From NCBI GenBank assembly GCA_963971285.1, contig OZ020247.1, forward strand, positions 14,838,614-14,902,613: a stretch of 64,000 bases of DNA. Direction: 5' to 3'. Shown in pieces: positions 1 to 34,300 of the stretch; position 1 is the first letter of the stretch; each line of letters starts with the position of its first letter. Under the pieces are notes generated by a model, which saw only the letters and a program-made list of their open reading frames with translations, did no database searches and was not told where the DNA came from. A program made the translations under genes and the position numbers. The DNA is from Astropecten irregularis. Lineage: Eukaryota; Echinodermata; Asteroidea; Paxillosida; Astropectinidae.

Positions 1-1696
1 CAAATTATTCATCCTATGAAGAGATCTGTACAATGTACAAGTCTGGCTTGTTCATTATATGCAATTTATTCTTTTCTTTTGAATCTTATAGTATACACAT
101 TGGTTGCAATTAATTGTGCCGCTACACAGTACATCACAAAGATTGGGGTTGATAAGCCCTTTTTTAGATGATTAATTTTAAAGAAATTTTTGAATCGTAT
201 AGTATACAGATATATATTGGTTGCAATTAATTGTGCCGTTTCAATACATCACAAAGATTGGGCTTGATAGTCTTATATGGATTTTAAAAATCATAAGCCC
301 TTTTTTTAGATGCTTTATTTGAAACAAATTTTGTTTGTTTGAATTTATATTTGAATTTATTTTTATCATTACAAATATTTTCATTATTTATTCTAGATGA
401 TCAAAACGTGCATATAATGAGTCGATTTTAATTTACCTTGAAATCTTGAACTTTCCATGCACCATAGATGTGTGTAGATTGAATCAGGCAAAATAATATA
501 TGATGATTGATAAATCTTAAAACTTGTGGCCTGGCTTATTTACTCATGGGGATGAAGAATATAATAAATTAACCATATCTTGCCATCAAAGGTGAATTCT
601 TCGCCAGTGATCATGTGATAGAATTTGATATTTCCTCAAGCCGCCTATAACAAACCCAATATATTCTTAAGCTTGAATTCAAAATCCTTTAAGACCCCAA
701 GAAATTGAAAATGTTGGCACTGTTTGAACAAGATCAATTCGAATGATGCACATATTGCATAATTTATACATCTTGAGAAAGCACTGTAACAAAACCTTAT
801 AGGTACATGTAGGCTTGGTTGATTGATATTTGTGGTTGGGTCGTTGCCTCGATGGGGCCCTTATCCTCCTAGGCCTTCATTTTAAAACCTCCAGAGGTCG
901 ATTTCTTGAAACCCTACAATCTTTCGTAACTCGAGTTACGAAGGTTAACCCATCGTATCCTACATAGGACTGCAATGCAGCATAAGTCCTACGATTGATA
1001 GCAAATTATGATGAGTTTGGTGATATTGTTCCCAGGAGGATTTCAGAGAAGTCAGGAAGGGCAGTGCCATAGGGGGACATGCAGATAAGCTATGAAGCTT
1101 GTGCATAATGGCTGACGTTTAAGTTAAAGGTTCATAGTGCACCATGATGTGAATGACTCTTCTGGAATAGGAGGTACATCTCCCCATCCCCACCCACTCA
1201 CCTAACCCAAGAGGCCAAGACTGCCAGAGCAATCTTGTCAGAATGTTCAGTTAATACCTCAAGCCCCTTCAGGGATCTCTCTTCCCAGATCTATGGATCT
1301 TTTTAGCAAAGTGCACTCTAAGCCTATTACTCTCTTTGAGGATTCTCAGAGGAGGATTTTGACTGTTATCAGAGCCCAATTCCATGTATCTGCTTACTGT
1401 AAGCATAGAATTGGCGCTTATGATAGCAGGAAATTCTGTACTTATGGGATCCTATTTCATGGATTAGGAAAGTTTTTTCTGTTGTGGCCATGCAAAGTTT
1501 GTTTTATTTAAGTGTTATCGCTTACTCAGCTAGCTAGAAGCACAAGCTTTTTAAGCAGGAATGAAGATCATAAGCACCAAATTTTGTGATAAGCAGGAAC
1601 GAAGATCATAAGCACCAAATTTTGCGATAAGCAGAGCTAGGAAATATGAGGTGTTGAAATGAACCCTCTTCCAACGTTGTTCTTGTTCCGATTCAG
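1..1696. other. CLTC intron upstream of first visible exon
   Basis: No exon is visible. It ends with an AG acceptor at 1695-1696. It contains a diverged direct duplication (about 84-172 and 192-313, sharing TTGGTTGCAATTAATTGTGC), a reversed family A element at 894-1025 and a 38-bp-offset duplication at 1553-1630. Confidence 0.8.
894..1025 (-). mobile_element. Family A MITE, reverse orientation
   Basis: GAGGTCGATTTC ... CGTAACTCGAGTTACGA ... CATAAGTCCTACGATTGATA matches the other family A copies on the opposite strand. The right end is worn. Confidence 0.7.
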
Positions 1697-23649
<21,953 letters not shown>

Positions 23650-25500
23650 GACGAGGGCCAGCCATGGGAGGGGGGTTAGGGTAGCGACCAATCAATGAAG
23701 ACGTTTTATTAATTATAGTATGGGTGGAGAAAGAAAAGAACCGGCCCGTTCAACCTGCACTTCAAACTATCTCCCTGATACTCTTACAATGAATAGGTAG
23801 CGGGGGTCTTACTCTGGATCACAGTGTGTGTGCTGATGATTACTTTCTGGAACTGAAAGAGATTTCTTAAAAAAAAAAAGCTGTGAGATTATAATAACTT
23901 AGAAGCTTCTCTCTGTTGTTAGCAATCTTCGGAAAGTATTTGAGCTTATTATTATTATTTTTTTTTTTTTAAGCTGGAAAGGTTTTGAAGTGGAGGGGGA
24001 CGTGAAAGGTTGAATTTTTTGGCCCGATGTCGTTGTGTCTGTACAACCCTAGCTTAGAGCTATATAATAATCTCTGGCATATCCCATTTAAGCTTGTTTC
24101 TCATGAAGTGGCCTAAAACTCTAGATTTTTTAGGGTATTTGTTACCTCGATAAATGCAAAAGGCAAAAAGGAGGGGGACACAAAAAATGAATAGCAATCC
24201 TGTCGGGAGCATTTTGCTGTGGGCACTCATGATCTTTGTAATAATGGTTGTTTAATTGTTTTAATAATCAGGTGCGTATACTTAGCTTTGTTGGGTTAGA
24301 ATCTTTGTTGCGCTATGCTTGGCAATACCAGGACTATAGGGGGCGCTCTGTACATTTGTAATTTCCTCCCTGACTTCAGCATTTGCAATGCTATGTCTGT
24401 TTGCTGTTTTTGGCTTTTTTTTTTAAAGCTAAGCCAATTTACAAGATCTTGTGCTCTTTATTTATTGGCTTTTGTTTCCCATTCTTGGATCGGAATGGCA
24501 GATTCTTTTGATTCTGAAAAAAGAGAATAACAGCACCCAAGCGGACGTGAACAATGCTTATGCTCGTAGTCATGTGACATTTGCACTGGTTCTGGTAACT
24601 TTAGTAAACGGAAACTTTTTTTTTCTTCTAGATTTGTTGCGATAATGCTGTCATAGTTCTAATTTTGGTTGTTTTTTTATAGGTCATTACACGATAGGTT
24701 ACGTGCCATTATTAAGGAAATGTTGTTGTTGTATACCACCCTGTGTCATTCTGTAGAATCACCAAAGATAAACCGCGTACGTTTGTGTCTGTGTTGTGTA
24801 CCTGTATCCCTAATATACCCGTATACCTTCCGCAGTTTAACAAATACAACCATTGCCCTCCTTGAGTCATCAACTCTATGAATACATTTTGAAAACCAAT
24901 TTCATCCTTAGGAATATGCTCAGCCTATTAGACATTTTGATTGTTAAGAAAATTTAGGGATGATTTTATTGAGTATTTTTGAAAGCAGCATTTTTGTGTT
25001 TTGTTTGTTTAAATTGATTCAACTTATGGATTTGATTATAGGAGATATTTGACAAAAACAAAAAAGCACATTTATAAAGAAATCAATGAAAATAAATAGA
25101 TGTACTGTACCCACAAAATGGCTGTACCTACAATATTATATTATTATTGTTAGGAAAAATGGTTTTATGTATGATAAATAAAATTATGACTAATTGTTTA
25201 GTTAGCAAAGTCAATAAATGTGTTATGCTTACAATTTATATAAAGGCGAGAAAAATATAAACATTACAGAGTGAAATTGGTAGATTTAGTGTTTAGTAAA
25301 AAAAAATAATAATAAAAAAATGTGGACAAAAAAACAAGAAAAAGTGTAGTCTTGTATTCATTAGGTTAGAGTAGAATTCTAAGTTGTGCTGACAAAATTG
25401 ATGAAGTATTACTGTTTTTAACCGATTGAATCAACCCCAGGATAGAAATGGAATGGGCCGAATTCTTCATTAAACCAATAAACCTGAAGGTACGGACCAT
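23650..25500 (+). other. CLTC: Probable CLTC 3' UTR and poly(A) region
   Basis: No coding potential. AATAAA hexamers lie at 25091, 25177, 25213, 25311 and 25477, so a long AT-rich 3' UTR ending in this cluster is plausible. Which site is used cannot be told from sequence. Confidence 0.5.
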
Positions 25501-28160
25501 TATATATTTTAGGGGGAAGGGCCGATATTTTTGTATAGCACAGAGGTGGTTTATTCGAGGAGATACAAAAAAATGAGGAGTGTTCGTGATTTGGTCAGTG
25601 ATACTTAAATAATGACAGGGGTAATTTTCAGCGTTTTACATTCCGTAATATGTATTGTAGCTTGTTTTTTTTCTATCTGCCTATATCATAGCAAAATGTA
25701 CAAAATGAATATGTATGCTTATAGTCTAGAGTCGTCCTAGTCCTTGTCTATAATGTTCCAGTAAATGAACAATAATGTCCGTTACTTAGAAGCTACAGCA
25801 AAATGAGAGAAGAAATTTTGTATTGAACGAGATTCCAGCACCAAAGGGTACATGTTACCAAAGCTAAATAATATAATGAAATTGAATAATTACAACAAAA
25901 TAAGGAAAGCTGGAAGGAAATCTTTTAATCTTAAACAGTTCTGCTTAATTAGTAGGTTCTGGGTTCATAAACTCGTTCACACTTTGTGCTCGTAATTCAT
26001 TCTCGGTTTTGTTTCTTGGAATTGTTTTATTTGATTGTATGTAATTCGATTGTAATTTCAAATGCATTATAGGCTGAGCATATTCCTTTAATCTAGGACT
26101 TGAGACAAATTCACAGTACAGAATAAACACAAGGATAGAGTGTTGAGAACTTAACACATATACAGTGAAATTACTACGGAGTTAGTATTCTGTTTGTCTT
26201 TTTTTCCTGATTTTTATTTGGTCGACTTCCTAGGGAAAGGTCACACCGTATGAAGTAGTCCTCAAAGTCATTAAGGGGGGAAATACCTGCATGGGACATT
26301 GAGGCTACAAAACAACACAGATTTCAGTTTTATATGAAATGTGAAATGCACGGCTTAAACTAAACAAAAATCTTTATGATAACTGAATAAATGATACCGT
26401 GAATATTTGGTGGTAAAAAATGCTGTACAATTCGCTGCATAAGTCTTTGCTTCACTCCTTGCTAAACGAAACTGCGTTGCTTTTTGTAAATTGGCTCCAC
26501 CATTTAAAATAATGTAAATCAAACTGACCTCAGAAGTTGTGCTTTTTTTGTTTAGATGGAATTAGTTTTCTTCTTGGTATAACAATTATGTCAAAATTTT
26601 GTGGAGAACAATTGTGTTGAGTCTGATTCTTGTTACATCCCTCATTAAAAAAAACCCAAACATTTTGTTGTTTTTTAGTTTCATTCAGTAGGCCCCTAGA
26701 AGTTTTAAAATGAATAATCGTATATCTGACACTTTGTTCATGCGTAAGTAGTCTTTCCTTCTGGGTAGCCATCTTGGATTGTTTTTTTTTAATTCCAGGT
26801 CTGCGATTAAAAACAAGCTTCTTGTAAATTAGCCAGTTGCTTCGGTCTTATCCCATAATTTAATTGATTTTAAAGCAGCGTACAAAGGGCACAAGGACAA
26901 GACAAGTCTCCATTTGGTTCAATGACGTCATCGAGTCCGGAGCCTTTTCTGTATTCATTTCACTCAACAAGACAATTTTTAAGTTTTCGAAATCTACACT
27001 TCTTTGTTTATCAAAGTTATATTAAAAAATACCAATACGGTATATCTGAACAGTATAATCACACAATGTTTTCTATCTAATTTACAGTGGACTTAGAAAA
27101 CCAAATTCTAACTATAACCAAAAATGTATAGCAAAATGGACAATTATAACTCACATAGGCATGTTAAAACCTGTAGTGATTAATTTTTTTAACCATTATG
27201 TGTACGCATCAATAATGAAAGAATATATATACAGGCTTCATCTATCTATGCCTACATCACAATAATATTGTACTTCAAATTTAGCAGCATTTAGAACTTT
27301 TGTATAATGTTTTAGTCTGAAAAGAAACAATTTCTTGTCATCTTCGTGTTTTAATTTTGGAGGTTTAATTTGTGCCAGATATTATTATGTACGATTATTC
27401 AACTATTAAAAATGGCTCCATGTGAGTCCGATGAAATATAATCATCCTGGTGTTTTTTTTCATGATTTCTAAAATCCCGAAGGGAACTGTTATCAAATGT
27501 TGTTGTTTTTATCAATTAATTTCTGTTTAAATATTGAGATCCTGGCTGCACTTTTGATAATAATTATGCGACCAACTCTCCCTCAAAAAAGAACATTTAT
27601 GTCCACACTAAAAAAACATCAAGAGTTTGATGTGCCTTGCATTGTACTCGTCAAGCTTTCTTTTGGCGTACACAAAGACCACTGCCTATAAATAGGCCTA
27701 CCTTAAACAAACTAAGTGCCAAGTAAACATAGAAACCATAAAAAAGACACATACTTATCTATGGTAGTCCGTTAGGCCCTATTTCAAATTTTACAGTGAA
27801 AACGGAGTAGGTTTTAAGCTTCAAATGAGATCTCGCGTGAAAAGTCGTTATATATGGCTAAATGGATCACTCTTTAATCTTTAATGAATAATCATTTGAA
27901 ATTCCTGATAATTGTTTGGTAGTTATCCTTTGTTTCGGGCGACATCCTAATTTGAACGCTCTCTTAGAATTCCGACAACATATCAATATACACTGTATAG
28001 GCCCTCCTACGGCGGATTTTTGTCCACTGCCAAATTTGGCCTAACGAAGCATGGTCACTGGTCTAAAAGAAACTGCAATATTCACAGCTAAGCACCAACC
28101 GATTTGCATTGGTAAAAGAAATGACTGAAAACAAATGTAGGTCTATCCCTGATCGATATC
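25501..28160. other. Spacer between CLTC and SBSPON
   Basis: AT-rich DNA with no convincing exon or repeat family on either strand. The 3' UTR of SBSPON (minus strand) should start at its right end. Minus-strand ATTAAA signals lie near 27874-27886. Confidence 0.5.
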
Positions 28161-28351
28161 TTAAATAAATATGAAATCGGATCCCGTATTGCACTTGCAG
28201 TTCTTTTGTACTGATGTCTGGACCCAGCGGCCCCGGCATTTGGGCAGATCCACCGCCGACCAGCGCGTCCTACTCCCCGCCGTGCCTTCACCTCGGCACC
28301 GCCCCTCGTTGTCAAAGGCCGGCTGGTTGCATTCCACGCACACCAAGGTGC
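28161..28351 (-). CDS. SBSPON: SBSPON exon 5 and stop
   Basis: Completes a Gly, then TLVCVECNQPAFDNEGRC to CNTGSDFIFI and TAA at 28163-28161. It matches the family's C-terminal GYTVCVDCQPPA...SFIFI. Confidence 0.93.
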
Positions 28352-31300
28352 CTGTCCGAACAAAAGTTGTGAATTTGTGATTAATGTGATTAAAAGTGGT
28401 TATGAGTTCAAGATTGCAATGATGCATGCTTTTAATTACAACCAGTCCTTGCACATTTTCTCTCAGCACAGATTGAAGAAAATATTACATATTTTCATAG
28501 TTTGGGTGGATACAATTTACGAAAATGATACACAAAGTAAATTCCACCAAATCGTCTGTATTATGTAACAATTTCACCACAGCCGTCCTCGGGTTAAACT
28601 TCAATAATTGTATAGTAACATGTATACAAAAGTGGGCGTGAGCAGACGATAAGTAAAAATCGAGCGCCATGTTTCAGAAAACGGTACCTCGAAGGAGATT
28701 TAAAAAAAAACGTAACTATAAAATAACGGGTTTAAAGTAAATGAATGTCCACTGTTTCTTTTCTTTTTTAATAAAGTGTTATATAGTTTTTACTTCAATT
28801 TTAATGATAACCTCTGTAAAAGAAATCAGTCTATTATTATGAAATTCGGGCCCTCCCTGTAGCCACCGTCTTTTGATTCGGAGGCAAACTTAAAATCGGT
28901 AATGTTGCAGTGAGACGGCGGTTTCGACTTCATGCACTTAGTCGTCAAAATGGACCCTTATCCGCTGATTTGTGCATATGTTGTGACTGACACGTGCCTA
29001 GCCGGACAAGGATTTTATCTACAAGTGAATGACCCGCCAATTTGAAAGCAACATGGCTCAGAAACAGTGTCGAAATCACGGACAATCCTCAACCGTTTTT
29101 GTCTGTATTCACGCACTGTACATGACTGTATTTTAGCCCAGCGTACACTCGTGGAACATGGACGGAGCACGGACGGCCATCTTACCTTTTTTGATTTTCT
29201 TGGACCAAACACTTTCTCGGTTTGAGCGGCAGTTCTTGTTCCTTCCTGTGACCTTGAAATACACGCAGTAACTCTCGAATCTTCGCCCATCAAGATAGGA
29301 AAAGGGTAAGTAATGAAAAATAAGAAATGATCAATAGGGGCCTAACAATAATTTCACGTCAAGTAGTAATAATAGCCTAGTGCTGTATTATTGTATATCA
29401 GTATATTGTATAGGTCAATAATCATTTATTATATCAGTCATTACTAATACTTTAACCATACTATACATACAGTACAACTATAAGACTTAGTGGTACTGTG
29501 GCATTTTAATTTTTTTTTTAAGTGTAGAAGGCTCTCTAGCATACTGCTGCTTTAAAACAGCTGACAGTACTCGTACAATAATAGCTGTTGTGCTGTATTT
29601 TGTACGTTGGCAGTAACTTAAGTTAAGGTCATAATGAAACCTAGCGCGCATCTGCTCCTCCGGAAATTCCACAGAAGCTTTAACGCGTGGGGAAATGACA
29701 AAAAGACAGCCCATTTTTAAACTAAATCACTTGTATCTTCAGAACGGTAAGTCGTATAAATCTGGGGGTTGCAGATTATGTAAATTCATTCTTTTGGCTT
29801 TAACTCCATATATATGTATCACTAAGGAAAACAGAAAAACCACTTTTCTCTCAAACATCATGGGTATGAGGCAATTGCCTATGGAGCGGAACGAAAAATG
29901 GCTTCTTGTTTATGTCGATTTGATTGGGTTAAAACCCAGTGATAATTTTTTCGTCAAAGTTTTCGTCCAATGACTGGAATTCAGTGTCTCTCTGTGGGGG
30001 GTGTACTGGACATTGCCATTGTAAAGCATGTTTTTTGCAAATCATGTGGTCACTGGAGCGAACAGTGGAGCTGTCTCACACACATTGATCTTTTGCACGT
30101 TTGGGCCTAAAACTTTTCATTATGATATCATACTTTGGTTTTTCTTAAAGAAATGCAGATTCATGTGCAACAATATCAAGAAAGATATCAGTAACAGTCA
30201 TCTGTGAATTCCCCAGAAAACTGAAAAACGCCCACGGAATCTTTTTTTTTTATTTTTTTTTTTTTAAATCTTTTCACCGTTATATTTGAGTTTTAAAGAT
30301 CAAAAATATTTTCGGTCGTTACTTTGACTTATTTCTTGATAAATACACCATTTTCAGGCGGAATATTTGTTAACGGTATCTTTCTATCAGCACCATCTTT
30401 ATACCCTGTAAGTTATAGGTAAATCTGTGAAAATGTCTGTTTTGGTTTCCTACCAAAGTATGATACTACCTGTTAAAATAATAGTCATACTCACGTTTTG
30501 TACCGGCCCAAACTGATGAGATAACTTTTCATGAGGTTCAGGTCGGGATCTTCCCTTCTTTCACTGAATGAGTATGGTAAGAGGAGTGCTATACCTGGGA
30601 AGGAAACAAAATAATTCAGAAGGACTGTAACTTCAGTAAATCATCTTCCTATAATACTCTTTTGAACCTTTAATTTGAGGGGTAACCGTTTTTAGTGATT
30701 CTGTAGTATAAGACTTGGTTGTCTTCACTCCGGAACAAATTCGAATCAGTGACTTGGGTGCAGAGCTACATCTTTTAAAAAAGAGTACAACAAAGAGTTA
30801 TGGACCGTCCGCACATTTTAAGCACACTTATTTGTTTTGTGTGCGTAAATGCGGTCTGAAATAACATAATGCTGGCCGGTTAGTAGTTTTTACCATTAGC
30901 AGGGATTTCGTTGGTTTCGCAGAAACTGGCGAAGCAAGCCCTCATTTGTCGAAAAGGGGGGCATTTCTGTCCGGCATTCTCTGGGTCTTTGATCTTGTAG
31001 CGTCTTCGCTCGCTGACTCCAATGCCACATAGCACGCTGCATCCGCTCCAGTAACTCCATGAGGAGACTTCGCAATCCACGGCTGGCAAAACAAACAAAA
31101 TACACCGAAATACCGTAATTATCACACAACAGATTAAATGGGTGATTTGCATTGCTGCTCCAAAACCCCGTCTAATGGAGCAACCTTCCGGCCTCACCCA
31201 TCAAAAACCTCAAGATTGTCATCATTCAAAAATGTTCTCAAGACGCATCTCTTTCCAAGATCTTCTCCTTATCCTTTCCTTTCTTCGTGTGAGCGTCTTG

Positions 31301-34300
31301 TATCCATTGGTAATCGTGCGCCTTATACATGTATAAGTTAACTGTACTGTTGATATTATTGTCATTAGTCCTAGTGAATTGGAGAGGAGAATGTATTAAG
31401 GTATACGATGGGAATAAAAATAGACTCGAAACAAGAAAATTGATATATGAATGCAGCAGGTGGAATGATTAATTGATTGCGTGGCTGGTCTGAATTACGT
31501 TTTACGGCTTGGCGAATGACACGTATGTGACCTCCAAGTGATAAACCAATTATCCGTCATACTACATAATCCATGAATGTCTCATCTGAGAATAATGATT
31601 GACGAAAGACAGAGAACATGACATGTATTAAAATTGTTATGATCAAAGGACCTTGGCGAAATCTAAACGCATTCTGGAGCGACTCGCTGCAGTTTCACTC
31701 GAGACTTTTCCCACAACAAACTTCGAGACCACCGTATACTAACTAGTCTCAATGGCGTCCAACCATTGATCTGTCTTGATTACTTAGTCTCTCCATTGTT
31801 TCAGTGGGATTTTTCATCCTGTCTTCGTGACTCAAAACACGTTTTTCTGTCTTTTTTCATTTGTACACTGTGATACCTCTTACCAATTCTGCACCGCGTG
31901 AAGCGCAGACAGTGTTTTGGGGGAACACCGACCGGAGTCTCTCGCATGCTGCGCTTACGCGTGCCATTCACTGCCCTGGATTTTCAACAGCTGTCTCTGG
32001 AGGGTTAAAAGTGCTTTCACCTCACACCCTGGTACCGGGTTGACCTGGCCCACCCCCTGTGATTTCTTTTATTATTATCCAGTTTTGTATGTCAGCTGGT
32101 GACCGTATATAATCCAACTGTGATCGTAGACAAAACTTAAATACAAAATTGTTCACTTTGTGAGGAAACTCATACGTATAGAGAAACTATGATTGTTGAT
32201 GGGGGGACACAGTTCTGATTGTCAACCAAACTAACTTGAAATCACTCGATGGCTCTGATAACAACACTGCCATATACAGCATGCATTACCAAATATTCAG
32301 CGCAGGATTTACCTGATGAGTAATTTCATTACAAATTTAAAACAATTTAAAACAAAATGGCTCCTTGTAGGTAATTAATCTTGTTTTGATCAGTTTGGCG
32401 TCGTTGGCAGAGAACAGTGCATCAAGAAGGCACTGGTCTGAATTGTCCCATTGGAAAAGCGTTGCTCTCGTGAATGTGGTGTGCTTATTTCTTCCATGTT
32501 CATTATAAACGTGTGGTGATGGGCTATACGGAATTGTACACAAGATCGTTGGTTTTCAGTGGCATTGAGGTTCATTCCTTAGAAGAACTAGTGTTATACA
32601 GTGTTTAATGTGCGCCTCGTGAGTAACAGTTACTGTTCAGGGAAAAGTTGGTTTCGAAAGAACAGCTAGAACAGCCAACTTTAAAGTATAGCTCGAGATA
32701 AAGTATTGAAAAGTGAACAAAGAAAAAATTACTGGAGTGGGATTCGAACCAGCAACCCCCAGAATACCGCGTGATAAAGTATGTTAAAGTTATAAAAAAG
32801 AAAATAAACGTTCGAAGCTTCCGCTTAATTTGTAGGGCTATATTATTTTTGATTATTTATAGGCCTATATAGCGTGCGCCAACTTTCAATCTCGCAAGGT
32901 TTAGATCACAACCACGGTGATTGTTTTGTTGTCGATTTTTTTTCTTTCTAGAAACCAAACCTACAACAATGATGTTTCAATGTTTTGTTAATTAAAGAGA
33001 CTTGTGTAGACTCCGAATGTGTACATACAGCAGCTTCATCTTGCATCAGCGAATGCACAATCTGTGTCAGAATATTGACCGAGGCCTATTACAATATTCC
33101 TGTACACCATGTGAAATGACCTTCCAATACCAGTTCCTTATGCGGGGGCGGATCCATACAAAGTATGGGGTGTTCAAGCTATGCAGACTATAGTGTGAAC
33201 CTACTAGTCTCTCACGCCTACCTCTTGTGTCGTGCTGAGCACAACCCACATTTATCAAAAGACATTAGATCTATACCCAATTTTGCATAGTTGGGCGAGT
33301 TCTCTGCCGAGGTTAATATTGTCGGTTTCCTCAAGTAAAACGATTTTCTGTCTTGGCATCTTCCATCTTGTTAAATGATAAGCGATTCACGTACTTTCAA
33401 GTCTGTGTGTTTTGCGATTTTCCTCTTGTTAGGTTTCAGTGTCATTCACCCTATATAAGATTTTAATTGACACATTTCTTGTTATTCCCGTTTGGTATAA
33501 CAGTTAGCTAGCATTCTATTATTTCAGACTGTAGTATCTCCTTCACGCATAACATGGATATAAGTTATAATGCAATGCAACTGATTGGTATGGATTTCTC
33601 AGCTGCATAATACTCACTAAGCAGAATGGATTCATGTTACACGGATCCAGACTGACTGGTATAGATTTTATTGATCAGAATTGTACGTTACATGTAATAC
33701 CATCGTATTGGCATGAGCTTAAAAGCATTTTTAACATTTTAGGATAACATGGCCGTAAGGTGTGGAACTGGAATGCGAACTAAAGGCAGGAAAAATACAT
33801 TAAACTCTTGGAGCACGCACTGCTGAAAGACGAACAAAGTATTTGAGGCCATTTTTTTAGGAAGCGGAGTTTGTTTTTTAAACCTCCACTGTTATTCTGT
33901 TTGTAATTAAGAGGGTTGGAAGATGTCACCCATATGGTGCGATTTCGAGAAAACACAGCAAATTGTTTTTTAAAAGCTGAGCGATATTTTTAGACTGACT
34001 ATTTGGGTCACTGGTTTAGGTCTTAGCTCAGGAATTCCAAATTCCCACGTTTCGTTTTCTGACACAACAACAACATCCTGAAACAAAGAACATAAACACG
34101 GGACCACACGCGCTATAGTGCTTAATTTCAATTTAGCAAATTTGTATCAAGTGTCCTATTAAAACAAAATTGTTTTTGGACAGGACTCGAGGACAGTCAC
34201 GTTTTAAGTTTAAAATTGCATTTTTAAGGTTTAACTTCTCCTCAGCTTCTTCGTCTCTTTCCATGCATCTTCTGTCAGATAAATAGTCAGGTGTTAAAAC

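Noticed and set aside
29015-29293. 92-residue minus-strand open frame as SBSPON exon 4
   Set aside because: That frame has no family similarity; the shifted frame of 29280-29186 aligns and fits the splice phase.
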